A stretch of DNA of 29,203 nt from JALUUH01 sp964636675 (GTDB lineage Bacteria; Pseudomonadota; Gammaproteobacteria; S012-40): NCBI GenBank assembly GCA_964636675.1, contig CAZWUO010000023.1:1-29203 (forward strand), written 5' to 3'. Numbering within the stretch: position 1 is the stretch's first letter; every line of letters starts with the position of its first letter. A model generated the notes under the pieces. That model made no database searches and was not told where the DNA came from. It worked only from the letters and a program-made list of their open reading frames with translations. The translations under genes and the position numbers were made by a program. Positions 16,101 to 24,700 of this stretch are shown piece by piece.

Positions 16101-16164
16101 CAAATCGAACAACTTGAAAGACATCTTCTGCTAAGACCGTAGATCGAAAGCTAAAATTTATCAT
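13105..16164 (-). CDS. vgrG: VgrG (TssI) spike protein with long C-terminal extension
   Basis: The protein has 1019 residues from the ATG at 16164, chosen because AAGGAAGG lies just upstream; the longer frame to 16203 has no ribosome site. Residues 1-365 are the gp27-like hub (FQVVRFEGEEEISRLFRFEI, EYVVQYDETDLNFVSRLMEH, EGIFYFFEH). Residues 368-470 are the gp5-like OB-fold (DEYGRYKVLMPFD, AQPYGGSQQGMSFPLAPGTE, ITGAVPNP). A Gln/Ser/Thr-rich linker follows at about 480-560. The tail contains a Tyr/Asn-rich beta region, two hydrophobic stretches at about 758-776 and 800-817 (the latter followed by KRK), and more beta-strand shaft; the last ~35 residues are Lys-rich and helical. VgrG trimers form the puncturing spike. 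The hydrophobic pair is atypical and may be a cargo or membrane-active part (inference). Separated from tssG by 86 bp holding a palindrome. Confidence 0.95.
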   Translation of the reverse strand: MINFSFRSTVLAEDVFQVVRFEGEEEISRLFRFEIYLVSRDPNIDLSAVLDAQAYLSLSTHKNTRYFHGMLAVFEQGGRLPDDLYCYRAILVPRIWILTQSRQNQIYQKKTIPQIVENELLNTDNKGSHPILTEGMKTDDYAVLMSNDYPEREYVVQYDETDLNFVSRLMEHEGIFYFFEHSDSQEKWVIADSNIEFPNVAGSMDVPYKDVAGSLSFESAAIHEFTRIHRHIPNKVLLKDFNYREPHVTMQADNIVDDFGIGLVAEYGAHFKTPEEGVDFAKIRAEEFQCVQNVYVGKSNNGVFSSGHLYALTEHFRDDFNQNYLLTKVKHIGSQEIETWNTIGNTQYYNEFNCISAEIAYRPERITPKPKLYGVMNGIIDSEQEGLNRADIDEYGRYKVLMPFDISGVGPGKASRRIRMAQPYGGSQQGMSFPLAPGTEVIWTCIDGDLDRPIITGAVPNPLNPSVTNAENSTSNVIRTASGISLNFNDGSSGSGGNSQGQSGEALTAQQQNQRILTDSTAKISSYKTRDQYKQIKSPTTESTENKVAATPLLKTPLTEQQQQSDFSLSSGWQVGQDIYETDTNFQIYVPYVDNDGDPAITYLRLGNKDGKENLSKGETNLDGWMDYTDGERTQITKGNIHRYNYSFATDYFYNEQFNYATDSTYNFYQGHVFDANSGGLGELTTGVKSSANLGINMNLDLAANFNFGTSFSYSTIQGDSIELADNIDQEANKSISLLVDPEDSGLDAFMESTAPKVAAVTAGIASALSIAAAAGEGALDSKISGALNEPKACPISRAAAYSMYAISLGLTAAAVVHAIKRKTDDNPASTLKMEEKTVLLECVGTNASRGDHKTITLHCNHNDGAASDNKAVILEVQKNSDDKGHVELRANKAHLLVYTENDNTNRVSICIGDTSVITASDDEIVLRNGASEVIISDAGISFEGNIIFKGDIEQKSGTLKTADVIECKKLKTESFENPGAVAKAVKEVKLKEKKYQTNLAKFLKGQKDRRQKLYDDFF

Positions 16165-16186
16165 ACAACCTTCCTTAGAAATAGTT

Positions 16187-16201
16187 GGTGTAGAATACAC
16201 C
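16187..16201. repeat. Perfect short palindrome just upstream of vgrG
   Basis: GGTGTA-GAA-TACACC lies 22 bp upstream of the vgrG start and just ahead of its AAGGAAGG ribosome site. It may be an operator or an mRNA hairpin affecting vgrG translation. There is no T-run, so termination is unlikely. Confidence 0.45.
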
Positions 16202-16250
16202 ATGCACTGCTTGCAAATAATTGAAGCTTACGAACTGCCACGTAGAGAAT

Positions 16251-17231
16251 TTATTCTAGCGATAACTGATAAGTTATCAACTGACTTTTCTGATCATGAG
16301 CTAGCCAAGCATCTCTCCCTAGCGCACCCCAGCGAGCCTCACCTAGACAGCTTTTGGCGATTTGACGGGTATCAAATATAAGCTCTATTGCATATTCCAA
16401 GGGTTGCACTAAATAGAAATCGATAAGTTGCTTCAATACCGTTTGCTGATCCTTATTATTGATAAAACGTTGAAACTCATCACCCGAAATCGGCCCTATG
16501 GTGATTAAAAACTTCCCGCTTCTATCCTCTACATAGCCCCCGATATGCGCTGTCTCGCCTAAACAATGAGCCGATTGCCCCAATGAGATTTTTTGCGCTT
16601 CAGGAATAGCAACTTTGCGTGGCACACAAGGCTTGATATCGATACTCTCTGAATTTAGGAAATGACATAAAATAGTTTTCAATCCCAAAGCAGATCGTGG
16701 TTGCTGGGTGTAGATACCCAGATAAGGCAGTAATTTTGTTCTGTCTTGAATTTTTCCAGTGAGTTTTGCATCACCTAAGCCAAACAAACTGAATAATAAA
16801 TTCCAATATAAATCGTTTTTATGCTCAATAGCTTGATGTGCAAACTGATATTTTGACCAGGCAGAATATAACAGTGGATAGAGATGGTAATGAATAATAT
16901 CTAAGAACTCGCGACTGGCATGTTCCTCTTCCCACTGAAGATCCAGTAACTCTTCAGTATAAAATGATGGCAGCGGTGACGATACACCATACAAGCCCAT
17001 AAAGGTTGTCAGTATTTCATACTGATTATCTGACTCATGTTTTGTAATCTCAGCAATATCGGCATGTGCATAATCAAGATTCAAGTCCGGACGAACCCTT
17101 ATAGACGGCGCAATTTTTCCAGCCTGCTGAGATTGGCTGCGCAAACGCGAAAGCAAACGCATCGCCTGAAAATAATCGTATTCTTCAGCGTTATCAAGTA
17201 AATCACTTTCAATATGCGTATCTATAGTAAT
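16251..17231 (-). CDS. tssG: TssG baseplate protein, with non-canonical start
   Basis: The first in-frame ATG (17162) gives 303 residues starting MRLLSRLR. The same frame stays open 23 codons upstream and encodes DLLDNAEEYDYFQAMRLLSR, which contains the conserved YxFFQAxRLL-type N-terminal motif of TssG, so the true start is upstream. No ATG, GTG or TTG exists there; AUU at 17229-17231 has an AGGTGA ribosome site six bases upstream and overlaps the end of tssF. Further family features are FYTEELLDL, HYHLYPLLYSAWSKY, GLKTILCHFL and the C-terminal WGALGRDAWL. TssG pairs with TssF in the T6SS baseplate wedge. The coordinates given use the AUU; the start remains uncertain. Confidence 0.88.
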   Translation of the reverse strand: MTIDTHIESDLLDNAEEYDYFQAMRLLSRLRSQSQQAGKIAPSIRVRPDLNLDYAHADIAEITKHESDNQYEILTTFMGLYGVSSPLPSFYTEELLDLQWEEEHASREFLDIIHYHLYPLLYSAWSKYQFAHQAIEHKNDLYWNLLFSLFGLGDAKLTGKIQDRTKLLPYLGIYTQQPRSALGLKTILCHFLNSESIDIKPCVPRKVAIPEAQKISLGQSAHCLGETAHIGGYVEDRSGKFLITIGPISGDEFQRFINNKDQQTVLKQLIDFYLVQPLEYAIELIFDTRQIAKSCLGEARWGALGRDAWLAHDQKSQLITYQLSLE

Positions 17232-18958
17232 GGTCTATCACCTATGCTCGCGTGCCAACTATATCGCGCACCGCTACTTGGCTCCATCAGGCTCATCGTC
17301 GTATAAGAATTAAGACTGGCGTAACTTGCAAAAAAACGATTTAACACCGTTCCAAATAAATAATAATCACCATCACTTGCAAAATTTTCTCGTAACACGG
17401 TAATCTCTATCTGTTGGCCCCGCATGATTTGGCCTTTTATCAGACGATCTTCCGCTTTCACAACGACACTAGAGATAGCATCAATTCTTTTTTGATTAGC
17501 CACTTCGTTTTGTTTGTTACCCAGTCCTGGAAAAATATATAAACTGAGCAGAGCCTTTAGATTTTCATCATTGGCTATGGATAAATAATTAAGCGACAAA
17601 TGGGATAATAATCGCCATAGAACCGAGCCACCCGACGGAGCCGGTTGAAAATCAGAAGGCGGTGTAATATTTGCAAATTCGACCAACTCAGAGGTGCTGC
17701 TTGTCGGTTTACTAACATCACCTGGCCTTAACTTACTCGGCCTATTTCCATTGGTACAGGTCAACTTCATCGATACGGTGGTTTTTTCAGGAATGCGATA
17801 GTCAGCTGGATAGCTTATGGAGATAAATGAATCTACTTGTCCTTCCATATTTCCCAGACGCTGTGACATTTCGTAGCTAGGCACATTGCTCTCGCTGGAG
17901 CCAGTCAAACCAACCGGTGCATAATCTACACGTTTGGCAATGCCTCTGCTTTGACCTTGAACTTGATTCACTGAATATACCTGAACACTGCTACTTTGCG
18001 ATCCGCCCTGAGGCCGAATGCGTTTTACAGAGTGTTTGTGGTCTAATAGCAGTGGTTCCGAATCGGCATCAAATAGATTTATCGCCGGCGTAGCATGTAA
18101 TATAAAACGTTCAGCATTCACCCGTGGTATATTGACATCATCGGGCATCACTTCGAAGCGTAAAATTAATTTTTGAGTTCTTGCTCTATTTCTCCACTGC
18201 TTAAATCCTGACAGTTCAAGAAATAAAAATTTTTCTTTCAGTAAAAAGTACTCTTGAAGCAAACGATAAGCCGGGAATGCATTCTTTGGATAAGGGATTA
18301 GCCCCTGCTCTTCGACTATCCCCATTGGCTGCAAAGCAGACTTATCAAACCTAAAGACCGGATTATTTTTTTCGTCGAGAATAGCAATAGAACTTAGTTT
18401 ATCTTGTAATAATAAATAGAGATCAGACGCACCTGAAAAATCTCCTCCGATAAAAAAGCGTAAGGTATTACTATCCCAGTCATTCACTGTCATTTTATTA
18501 AAATCAATATCGACAAGTATCGATTTTTTTCCACCGCTGCTATCTTCCATACGAACTTGAGCAACCTGCATTGGAAACAAATCTACCGGATAACACGTTC
18601 GAAACCGACAACGACTGCCTTCTACTTCTTTGGAGTCGATAAAAGTGCCAGCATCCATGGTAATTTTGCTTTGCAATATATTTTTAGGTGTGAATTGCAT
18701 AATCGTTGCAGAGGGCAGAGGGCGCAAAAAATGCGGAAAAATAATCTGCATAAGACTTTGCGCAAGCTCAGGAAAGTCATCGTCTAATTTCTGTCGGATA
18801 TTACTCGTAAGAAATGCCACTCCTTCCAAAATACGTTCAACATCCGGATCAGGACTGGCCCCACTCAAATGTGGTGCCAGAGATGGATTTTCTCGCGCAA
18901 AATCAGCCGCTAACTCGCGCAAACTATATAATTCATTTTGATAATATTCAGTACTCAT
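17222..18958 (-). CDS. tssF: TssF baseplate protein
   Basis: The protein has 578 residues. The N-terminus has YYQNELYSLRELAADFAREN, then DPDVERILEGVAFLTSNIRQ and FPELAQSLMQIIFPHFLRPL, a signature of TssF (VasA/ImpG). The middle contains FKQWRNRARTQKLILRFE and FILHATPAINLF, and the end SNVRQK-type cores are replaced by ASLNSYTTMSL and SGARYSWHASIGDRPLL, again family-typical (G-x-R at the end). TssF with TssG, TssE and TssK forms the T6SS baseplate around the VgrG spike, in the cytoplasm at the inner membrane. AAGG before the ATG at 18958 overlaps the end of tssE, 3 bp away. Length is in the normal range (about 580-620). Confidence 0.95.
   Translation of the reverse strand: MSTEYYQNELYSLRELAADFARENPSLAPHLSGASPDPDVERILEGVAFLTSNIRQKLDDDFPELAQSLMQIIFPHFLRPLPSATIMQFTPKNILQSKITMDAGTFIDSKEVEGSRCRFRTCYPVDLFPMQVAQVRMEDSSGGKKSILVDIDFNKMTVNDWDSNTLRFFIGGDFSGASDLYLLLQDKLSSIAILDEKNNPVFRFDKSALQPMGIVEEQGLIPYPKNAFPAYRLLQEYFLLKEKFLFLELSGFKQWRNRARTQKLILRFEVMPDDVNIPRVNAERFILHATPAINLFDADSEPLLLDHKHSVKRIRPQGGSQSSSVQVYSVNQVQGQSRGIAKRVDYAPVGLTGSSESNVPSYEMSQRLGNMEGQVDSFISISYPADYRIPEKTTVSMKLTCTNGNRPSKLRPGDVSKPTSSTSELVEFANITPPSDFQPAPSGGSVLWRLLSHLSLNYLSIANDENLKALLSLYIFPGLGNKQNEVANQKRIDAISSVVVKAEDRLIKGQIMRGQQIEITVLRENFASDGDYYLFGTVLNRFFASYASLNSYTTMSLMEPSSGARYSWHASIGDRPLL
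17229..17243 (-). promoter_or_regulatory. Ribosome site and presumed AUU start of tssG
   Basis: On the minus strand, AGGTGA (17238-17243) is followed six bases later by ATT (17229-17231), in frame with tssG, inside the last codons of tssF. Spacing fits translational coupling. AUU starts are rare, so a mutated ATG is the alternative. Confidence 0.45.
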
Positions 18959-18961
18959 ATA

Positions 18962-19384
18962 TTAACCTTGAAGTTGCACATCCACACTGCCATCTCCTTG
19001 TAGTGCAACATTAAACTGAACTGGAATATCCTGTAAATTAAACACCAAGGTACTTTTCACCACGAAACGTAACAAACCATGGGTTTCTTCTCTTGGAATA
19101 GCTTCTACACTCACTTGTTTTAGTCGCGGCTCAAATTTTTGAGTAATTTCTCTAAACGCAAGTACGATATTGTCAAGTTCCGGTGGAGAAAAGCCATTCG
19201 TCAAACTCGTAAAATTTGGCAAGCCAAACCTTGCATCACACAATACGGTCCCGCGCTGCGTATTATAAAGCTTAGTCAAATCGTCTAACACCGCCTGGGT
19301 AAACACAATAACATCGTGTTCGGCCGCACTGTCTTCACCCTGAGCCCAGAGTGTGATGCGCTTTAGTAAGCGTTCTCTTGACAT
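18962..19384 (-). CDS. tssE: TssE, gp25-like baseplate protein
   Basis: This 140-residue protein has the gp25-like lysozyme-fold signature: LLKRITLWAQGE at the start, VLDDLTKLYNTQRGTVLCDA (about 32-51), RFGLPNF, then IVLAFREITQKFEPRLKQVS. The last carries the conserved E-P-R-L motif near the C-terminal half. It lacks enzymatic function in known homologues and acts as a baseplate wedge protein that touches the sheath. It is 2 bp after hcp and 3 bp before tssF, clearly within one transcription unit. Length is typical. Confidence 0.95.
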   Translation of the reverse strand: MSRERLLKRITLWAQGEDSAAEHDVIVFTQAVLDDLTKLYNTQRGTVLCDARFGLPNFTSLTNGFSPPELDNIVLAFREITQKFEPRLKQVSVEAIPREETHGLLRFVVKSTLVFNLQDIPVQFNVALQGDGSVDVQLQG

Positions 19385-19386
19385 AA

Positions 19387-19872
19387 CTAATCGCCACTTT
19401 CTCCCCAGGCATCCTCATATTCAATACCGTCGGGTTCCCAAGTCCATAGAATTTTTTCATAAATAAAGCACACATCTTCCATATGTCGGAATCCGCTATT
19501 ATTTTTATCTAAAACATTGGGTACCCACGGACGTACTCGACTCACTAAAGCGCTCTCCATTAAGACACTAAAATAGAGTTCATCATCGCCTGCACCATCG
19601 AGTCGATACCAATCAAGTTTAACTTCAGACAATTTCTCCCCAGTACACAAAGCTTGGTATAACATCGGTGAGCTTTTGTCGATTTCTTTGCTAATCAACA
19701 TAGGACGGTGAACGCGACGCCCTGAAACAACGCCTCGACTATCCGTGGGAATTTCAACAATGTGATCCCAGGACTGTACGGCAATAGTTCCTTCACGCCC
19801 TTCGATTTCGCATGACCCATCAATCTTGCCTTGGGTTGAACCTATGACGGTGAGATTACCGGGCGTGGCCAT
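19387..19872 (-). CDS. hcp: Hcp tube protein (downstream copy)
   Basis: The 161-residue protein matches Hcp (TssD): GKIDGSCEIEGREGTIAVQS, VSGRRVHRPMLISKEIDKSS, PMLYQALCTGEKLSEVKLDW and MEDVCFIYEKILWTW. These mark the beta-barrel hexamer subunit that stacks to form the inner tube. It differs substantially from the Hcp at 28166-28681, so the two are paralogues, not recent copies. An AGGAG ribosome site precedes the ATG. A 103-bp gap separates it from the sheath gene and contains a perfect palindrome ACTGTT-ACA-AACAGT (19902-19916). It is followed by tssE after 2 bp. Confidence 0.95.
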   Translation of the reverse strand: MATPGNLTVIGSTQGKIDGSCEIEGREGTIAVQSWDHIVEIPTDSRGVVSGRRVHRPMLISKEIDKSSPMLYQALCTGEKLSEVKLDWYRLDGAGDDELYFSVLMESALVSRVRPWVPNVLDKNNSGFRHMEDVCFIYEKILWTWEPDGIEYEDAWGESGD

Positions 19873-19901
19873 GATATTTGTCTCCTAAACATGATTAATT
19901 A

Positions 19902-19916
19902 ACTGTTACAAACAGT
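19902..19916. repeat. Perfect palindrome upstream of the downstream hcp
   Basis: ACTGTT-ACA-AACAGT lies 29 bp before the hcp start, beside an AT-rich stretch containing TATACT on the minus strand. It may be an operator or mRNA hairpin. Confidence 0.4.
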
Positions 19917-19975
19917 ATAGTATTAACGCTATCAAACACCTGTGACTCAAGTAACAGAGGGTGGTATTTTTAGAA

Positions 19976-21772
19976 TTAATTTTTGTCTAACTTACCCGTT
20001 TCTGACAAGGTAAATGTTGCACCCATATACTTAAGATGAGGAGTAATCTTTAAATGTATCAAAAACCAACCTGCTTTTCCGGCAACTTCCTCGACATTAA
20101 ACTCTGCACGCCTCAGCGGTCTTCGACCGCGCACACCAGGAGCGGGATTATCCATATCAGACACATATTGTTTTAACCAATTATTAATTTCTTTATTTAT
20201 TTCCTGCTTGGTTTTCCACGACCCTATATGCTCTCTCTGCATCATTTTAATATAGTGAGACACACGTGAAATAACAAATAAATAGGGAATCTGGCCACCT
20301 AATTGATAATTCAATGTGGCAACCTTAGCCTCCTCAGAATCACCAAAACTTGGGGCTAATTGTGCAGAATTCGCGGTATAAAATGCAGCACAATCATCAC
20401 CTTTATGTACACTCAGCGGAATAAACCCATACGCGGCAAGTTCCGAATCTCGGCGATCTGGAATCAAAATCTGCGTCGGTATTTTTCCTAGCTTTGATGC
20501 TTGAGAGGCGTGTCCGGTCAAATGCAAACCGGCTACTTCACCATCGGGCTTTCCGGTTATATTCGAACACCAACGATATTTTGCAAAACTATCAACCAGG
20601 CGCGTCGCAAATGCAAAACAACTATTCCCCCACAAACCTTTTTGCTGGGTTTTCAAAAATGACTCATTATACGGAAACCAAATATTGGCCTTGTTAATTT
20701 CATCAAAAGCTTGTCGTAGAATAAAGCCTGGAAGGGTTAGCCCTAGATAGCGTGAATCCTCGGATTCACGGAGGGACACCCATTTCATAAATTTAGGTTG
20801 CTGAAAATTTGCGGCAAAATTTCTTACCCGAGTTAACTGAGAATAATTGTCAATGTCGAAAAACTCTGAACCAGCCGCAGTTATAAATGGAGCATGAGAC
20901 ATACTCGCAACATTAGTAATTTTTTGCAACAATGCGATATCAGGCGCTGCAGGACCGAAAATATAATTGCCGAGTATACAACTATACGGACGCCCTCCAA
21001 ATTGCCCAAACTCAGAAGAATAAACCGTTTGGTATAGATTAGACTGAATTGTTTCAGGAACATCCTCGAAATCATCAATCAGCGCTTGTTTACTCACGTT
21101 GAGAATTTCGATAACAATATTTTCACGAAAATCAGTGCGCTCTAGCAAAAACGCCAGTGCTTTCCAAGATGACTCCAACTCTCGAACACTTGGGTGATGC
21201 AGAATCTCATCCATTTGTTGAGACAAACGATCATCGATATCAGAAATTAAAAAATTCAGCGTATCCCGCTCAAGTGCTTTTAGTAACTGACCATCTTCAT
21301 AACTTACATCTAAGGATTTCAATAACCCGTTAATTTGCTTTTCATTGCCTAACGATTCCAGCAACTCGACTAGCTCACTGCCTGCCGAATTTGAACTTAG
21401 CTTAGTTAATATATCTCGAAATTTTTTAAACTTTGCGAATACCGCAACATGGTTTGCGATTTGTAACGGAGAAAAATCTTGTATGCTGCGAATGGGGATC
21501 TCTAAGCGCAACATATCTTCGCCGCTGCCCGATATGCGGTCCACGACCTGTAATGTTAATTTTAAATCAAACCCATTAAGGATTGCATTTAAGGACTCAT
21601 GGGTAATTTCTATTGGCTGTTGAGTTTCAAAGTATTCAGATTGCTCATCCAGAGAAAAATCGCCTATCACGAGAATACGAAAGGGTAGTTCGACATCGAC
21701 ATCACCACCCGGCCCCGTAGAACGATAAACCATATTGACGCGCTCAACGAACTGCTTCCCTGACTCAGCCAT
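19976..21772 (-). CDS. tssC: Fused TssB-TssC contractile sheath protein
   Basis: The protein has 598 residues. Residues 9-125 read as TssB: RVNMVYRSTG, ELPFRILVIGDFS, ITHESLNAILNGFDLKLTLQ and LRLEIPIRSIQDFSPLQIAN. From about 165 it reads as TssC: LISDIDDRLSQQMDEILHHP, LESSWKALAFLLERTDF, FGGRPYSCILGNYIFGP, FMKWVSLRESEDSRYLGLTL, WGNSCFAFATRLVDSF, YLFVISRVSHYIKMMQREHI and a C-terminal SNPxPGVR-like NPAPGVRGRRPL. TssC alone is normally about 490-500 residues. No separate tssB is seen in the window. TssB and TssC build the contractile sheath around Hcp; here they would be made in strict 1:1 ratio. An AAGGGAA ribosome site precedes the ATG. The gene lies 15 bp after tssM. Confidence 0.93.
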   Translation of the reverse strand: MAESGKQFVERVNMVYRSTGPGGDVDVELPFRILVIGDFSLDEQSEYFETQQPIEITHESLNAILNGFDLKLTLQVVDRISGSGEDMLRLEIPIRSIQDFSPLQIANHVAVFAKFKKFRDILTKLSSNSAGSELVELLESLGNEKQINGLLKSLDVSYEDGQLLKALERDTLNFLISDIDDRLSQQMDEILHHPSVRELESSWKALAFLLERTDFRENIVIEILNVSKQALIDDFEDVPETIQSNLYQTVYSSEFGQFGGRPYSCILGNYIFGPAAPDIALLQKITNVASMSHAPFITAAGSEFFDIDNYSQLTRVRNFAANFQQPKFMKWVSLRESEDSRYLGLTLPGFILRQAFDEINKANIWFPYNESFLKTQQKGLWGNSCFAFATRLVDSFAKYRWCSNITGKPDGEVAGLHLTGHASQASKLGKIPTQILIPDRRDSELAAYGFIPLSVHKGDDCAAFYTANSAQLAPSFGDSEEAKVATLNYQLGGQIPYLFVISRVSHYIKMMQREHIGSWKTKQEINKEINNWLKQYVSDMDNPAPGVRGRRPLRRAEFNVEEVAGKAGWFLIHLKITPHLKYMGATFTLSETGKLDKN

Positions 21773-21787
21773 AACGATTCCCTTGTT

Positions 21788-24700
21788 TTACTGCCAACAC
21801 ATCGCTACCTTTGGCGGAGGGTCTAGGGGTGCATTTGACAACAACCGAACGACCGGCTTATGACCCTTGAATTTATAGTTTACATCGATGGTTTCAACAC
21901 CTTCATTAGCTAGTTTCACGGCTTGCTGCGCCGGAAAGTCGGTTAACGAAAATACTCTTCGACCATCATGAAAATCTTTCAAAAATGCACTAAAACCAAA
22001 ACGATTTTCCTCGCTACCATAATCTTTGCGCAAACGAATATGCCCTATATCAATCTGCAAGGAAACGCTATCGCAATTTTCCAGCGACCATTTAAAATCT
22101 TTCGATATGGTATAATTATAATTAGCAAGTTCTTGAACACCATCCGCGCAATGCAAGGTCAAGAAAGTCGCAGAGGGAGATATGGTAGCACTCGGAGGGT
22201 TAGCCCCGGTTGGCAATGCTTTAATCTTGACACTAAACTCACTGCCTACGGTCTTACGACCCAGGGACGCTTTGTTCACAAACTTAATAAAGTCATCATT
22301 CCATGTAATTGACCTTTGTTTAACCTTAGCGGGCAAATAACCTTTGTTATTACGTTTTTTGAGATAAGGCTTGGCCGGCCCATCCACAAACGCCCAGACC
22401 AAACCGCCTTCATTGCCAATCAAAGTTTTGCCTAACTTCGCATACGTCACACCGTCGAGTTCAGCTAATACGTTTGTTTCCCACTGATCTTGCAAATAAC
22501 ACCCTGTGTCCTTTTCCATAAAATCATGAAAAACCTTCAACGATCCCAGATACAGCTGCCAAAACAATCGGGTACCCGAACTGGGTTTTCCAATCAACTT
22601 TTGCAAGTTATTGACTGAGTTATAAGCTATTGCAGCAGAGCCATCCCCCGCCCCTGGATCAAAAGGGGGAGTAAAAAACGTAGCTAAGGTGGCGTTAGAC
22701 TGCTCTAAAGACTCAATATTAAAGGCAGTATCAGACATGCCTTTTTTATACGCATCAAGCTCTTTTGCGGCTAACTCTACTAAGCCACCGATATCCTTGC
22801 CACCCATTTTTTTCTTGGCTTTCATCCCTTTTTTACCCGCTTTAGCAACAAGTTTTCCTGCTTTGCCACCGGCCTTACCCACAACTTTAAGTAGCTTCTT
22901 AACAAGCTTAGAATTATCACCACCTTCTTTCTTAGCAAAACTTTGCATTTCTTTAAAATAGGCCACCAACTTATAGGCGGGGAAAAATTCCAGGGGTTCT
23001 ATAGGCTTTAATTGCTCATCCATACGCTCGAGTAATCGAAAATAGGGATTGTTGGGACTGGCCAATTGCTCAATCGCAAACACCCACTCTTTTCTGTCTC
23101 GAAGTCGCATCATACCCTCATCAAAACGTTCTGCAAAATCGATCCAAGCTTTGACATATTCAATTCGATAATATTTTTCAAAATCTATTTTAATATCGCC
23201 GAGCTTACTTTTTTCGTCATCAGCCTCGGCCAACTCCGTTAAAAACTCTTCGATAAATTCACGCCCTTCAAGCGTATATGCTGATAACACCATAGGCGGC
23301 TCTTTGAGGGCAATAGTGCCTGACCAGAAATCGTCAAGGCGCACAGGCTCATTATCTTGCGCATTAGCCCAATCGATAACCCAACTATAATCACCTTCAT
23401 TTTGTGCAATGAGTCGAACAAGATGCGCTTGTAAATTATTTTTCTCTTCATCAAGGATAATAGGAGACGTATTCCAGATCAGGTATGAAATATATAAATC
23501 ACTAAAAGTTTCGGCAGAGTCCGCGGTAATATTGTCATCCATGACAAAAATATACTCTTCAGACACTTTGGGTTTAACGTCGATCTCCGCCACTTCTTCA
23601 GGATTCATCGCAGTCTTTAGTAAGTTAATTCGGCGAATCAAACCACCCACTAATTTGCTAGTGCCATCACCTCGCATATTCACCACTTTACGTTTTAGCG
23701 GTGAATCGAGATGTTTTAACACCGTTTCTTTAAAGGTTTCGTTATACTTTTGAATTAATTCATCGATTTGCTCAGACTCTGCAAAGCTTCCTTGCCAAGG
23801 AACCATCCAATCACCCTGTGCTTGTTGCAAATCTTTGATCATTTCGCGCAAACGATTCAAGGACTGAAACTGATCATTAATATCACGCTGCGCCAATTCA
23901 AAACTCACATTGGCATCTCTAATCTTATTGAGTTCCTCAAGATCATGAGTAAATGTAGTTGTTAAGGCCGCCAACGCAAATAATGTAATACCTCCACCCA
24001 AACTTAAAACAAGCGTGCGAAACGCGCGGCGCAAACGCTCACTACTGGGTAAAGTTTCTAATAAACCTCTATCCATAGGCAAAATACGCGTGTAAATATC
24101 ATGCAGAAAAATGCCCTTGTCAGACAATTGCTGTGGCGCGTCGGGGTCTAAAGCTTGTTGGCTGGTGCTAAAGTATATGCCACGAAAAATAGGCGCATCT
24201 TGATAGGGGTTTTCTTTTAGCGCACCGCGAATAAAATGATGCATTCCCGTACGTAATTTTTCCATATTGCGCGGCAACGTCAGGAGCGCATCATCATGCA
24301 CATGACTGCGTTCCAACATGAGTAAACGCAATTCTTTCATTCTGTCCAGCACCGAATCCAGCGACTTATCTAATATGTGGTCTACCGATCCCTCTTCATC
24401 ATGGGCGACCAGATAACCCATCCCCTGCGCCATCGCTTTTTCCGGCAGATATTTACACCAAGCCGCAAAACCCTCGACTAAATCGCTCTTGGTAACCATC
24501 ATGTATACCGGCACATGAATCTCTAGTTTTTCCATGAGTTCATGAATACTGGCTCTTACCTTACGGCCTTCGTCGACTAATTGCTCTTCGGTATTGTCAA
24601 GCAATCTATCGGCAGCAATAACCAATACCAAACCATTTATCGGTTCTTTTTGTTTATGCTTTGACAGCATTCCCAGTAATGCGGTCCATTCTTTTCTGTC

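Noticed and set aside
22689..22961. Plus-strand 90-codon frame with Pro/Leu-rich peptide
   Set aside because: It is antisense to the Lys/Gly-rich TssM insert; lysine codons read backwards as Phe/Leu explain its hydrophobic look.
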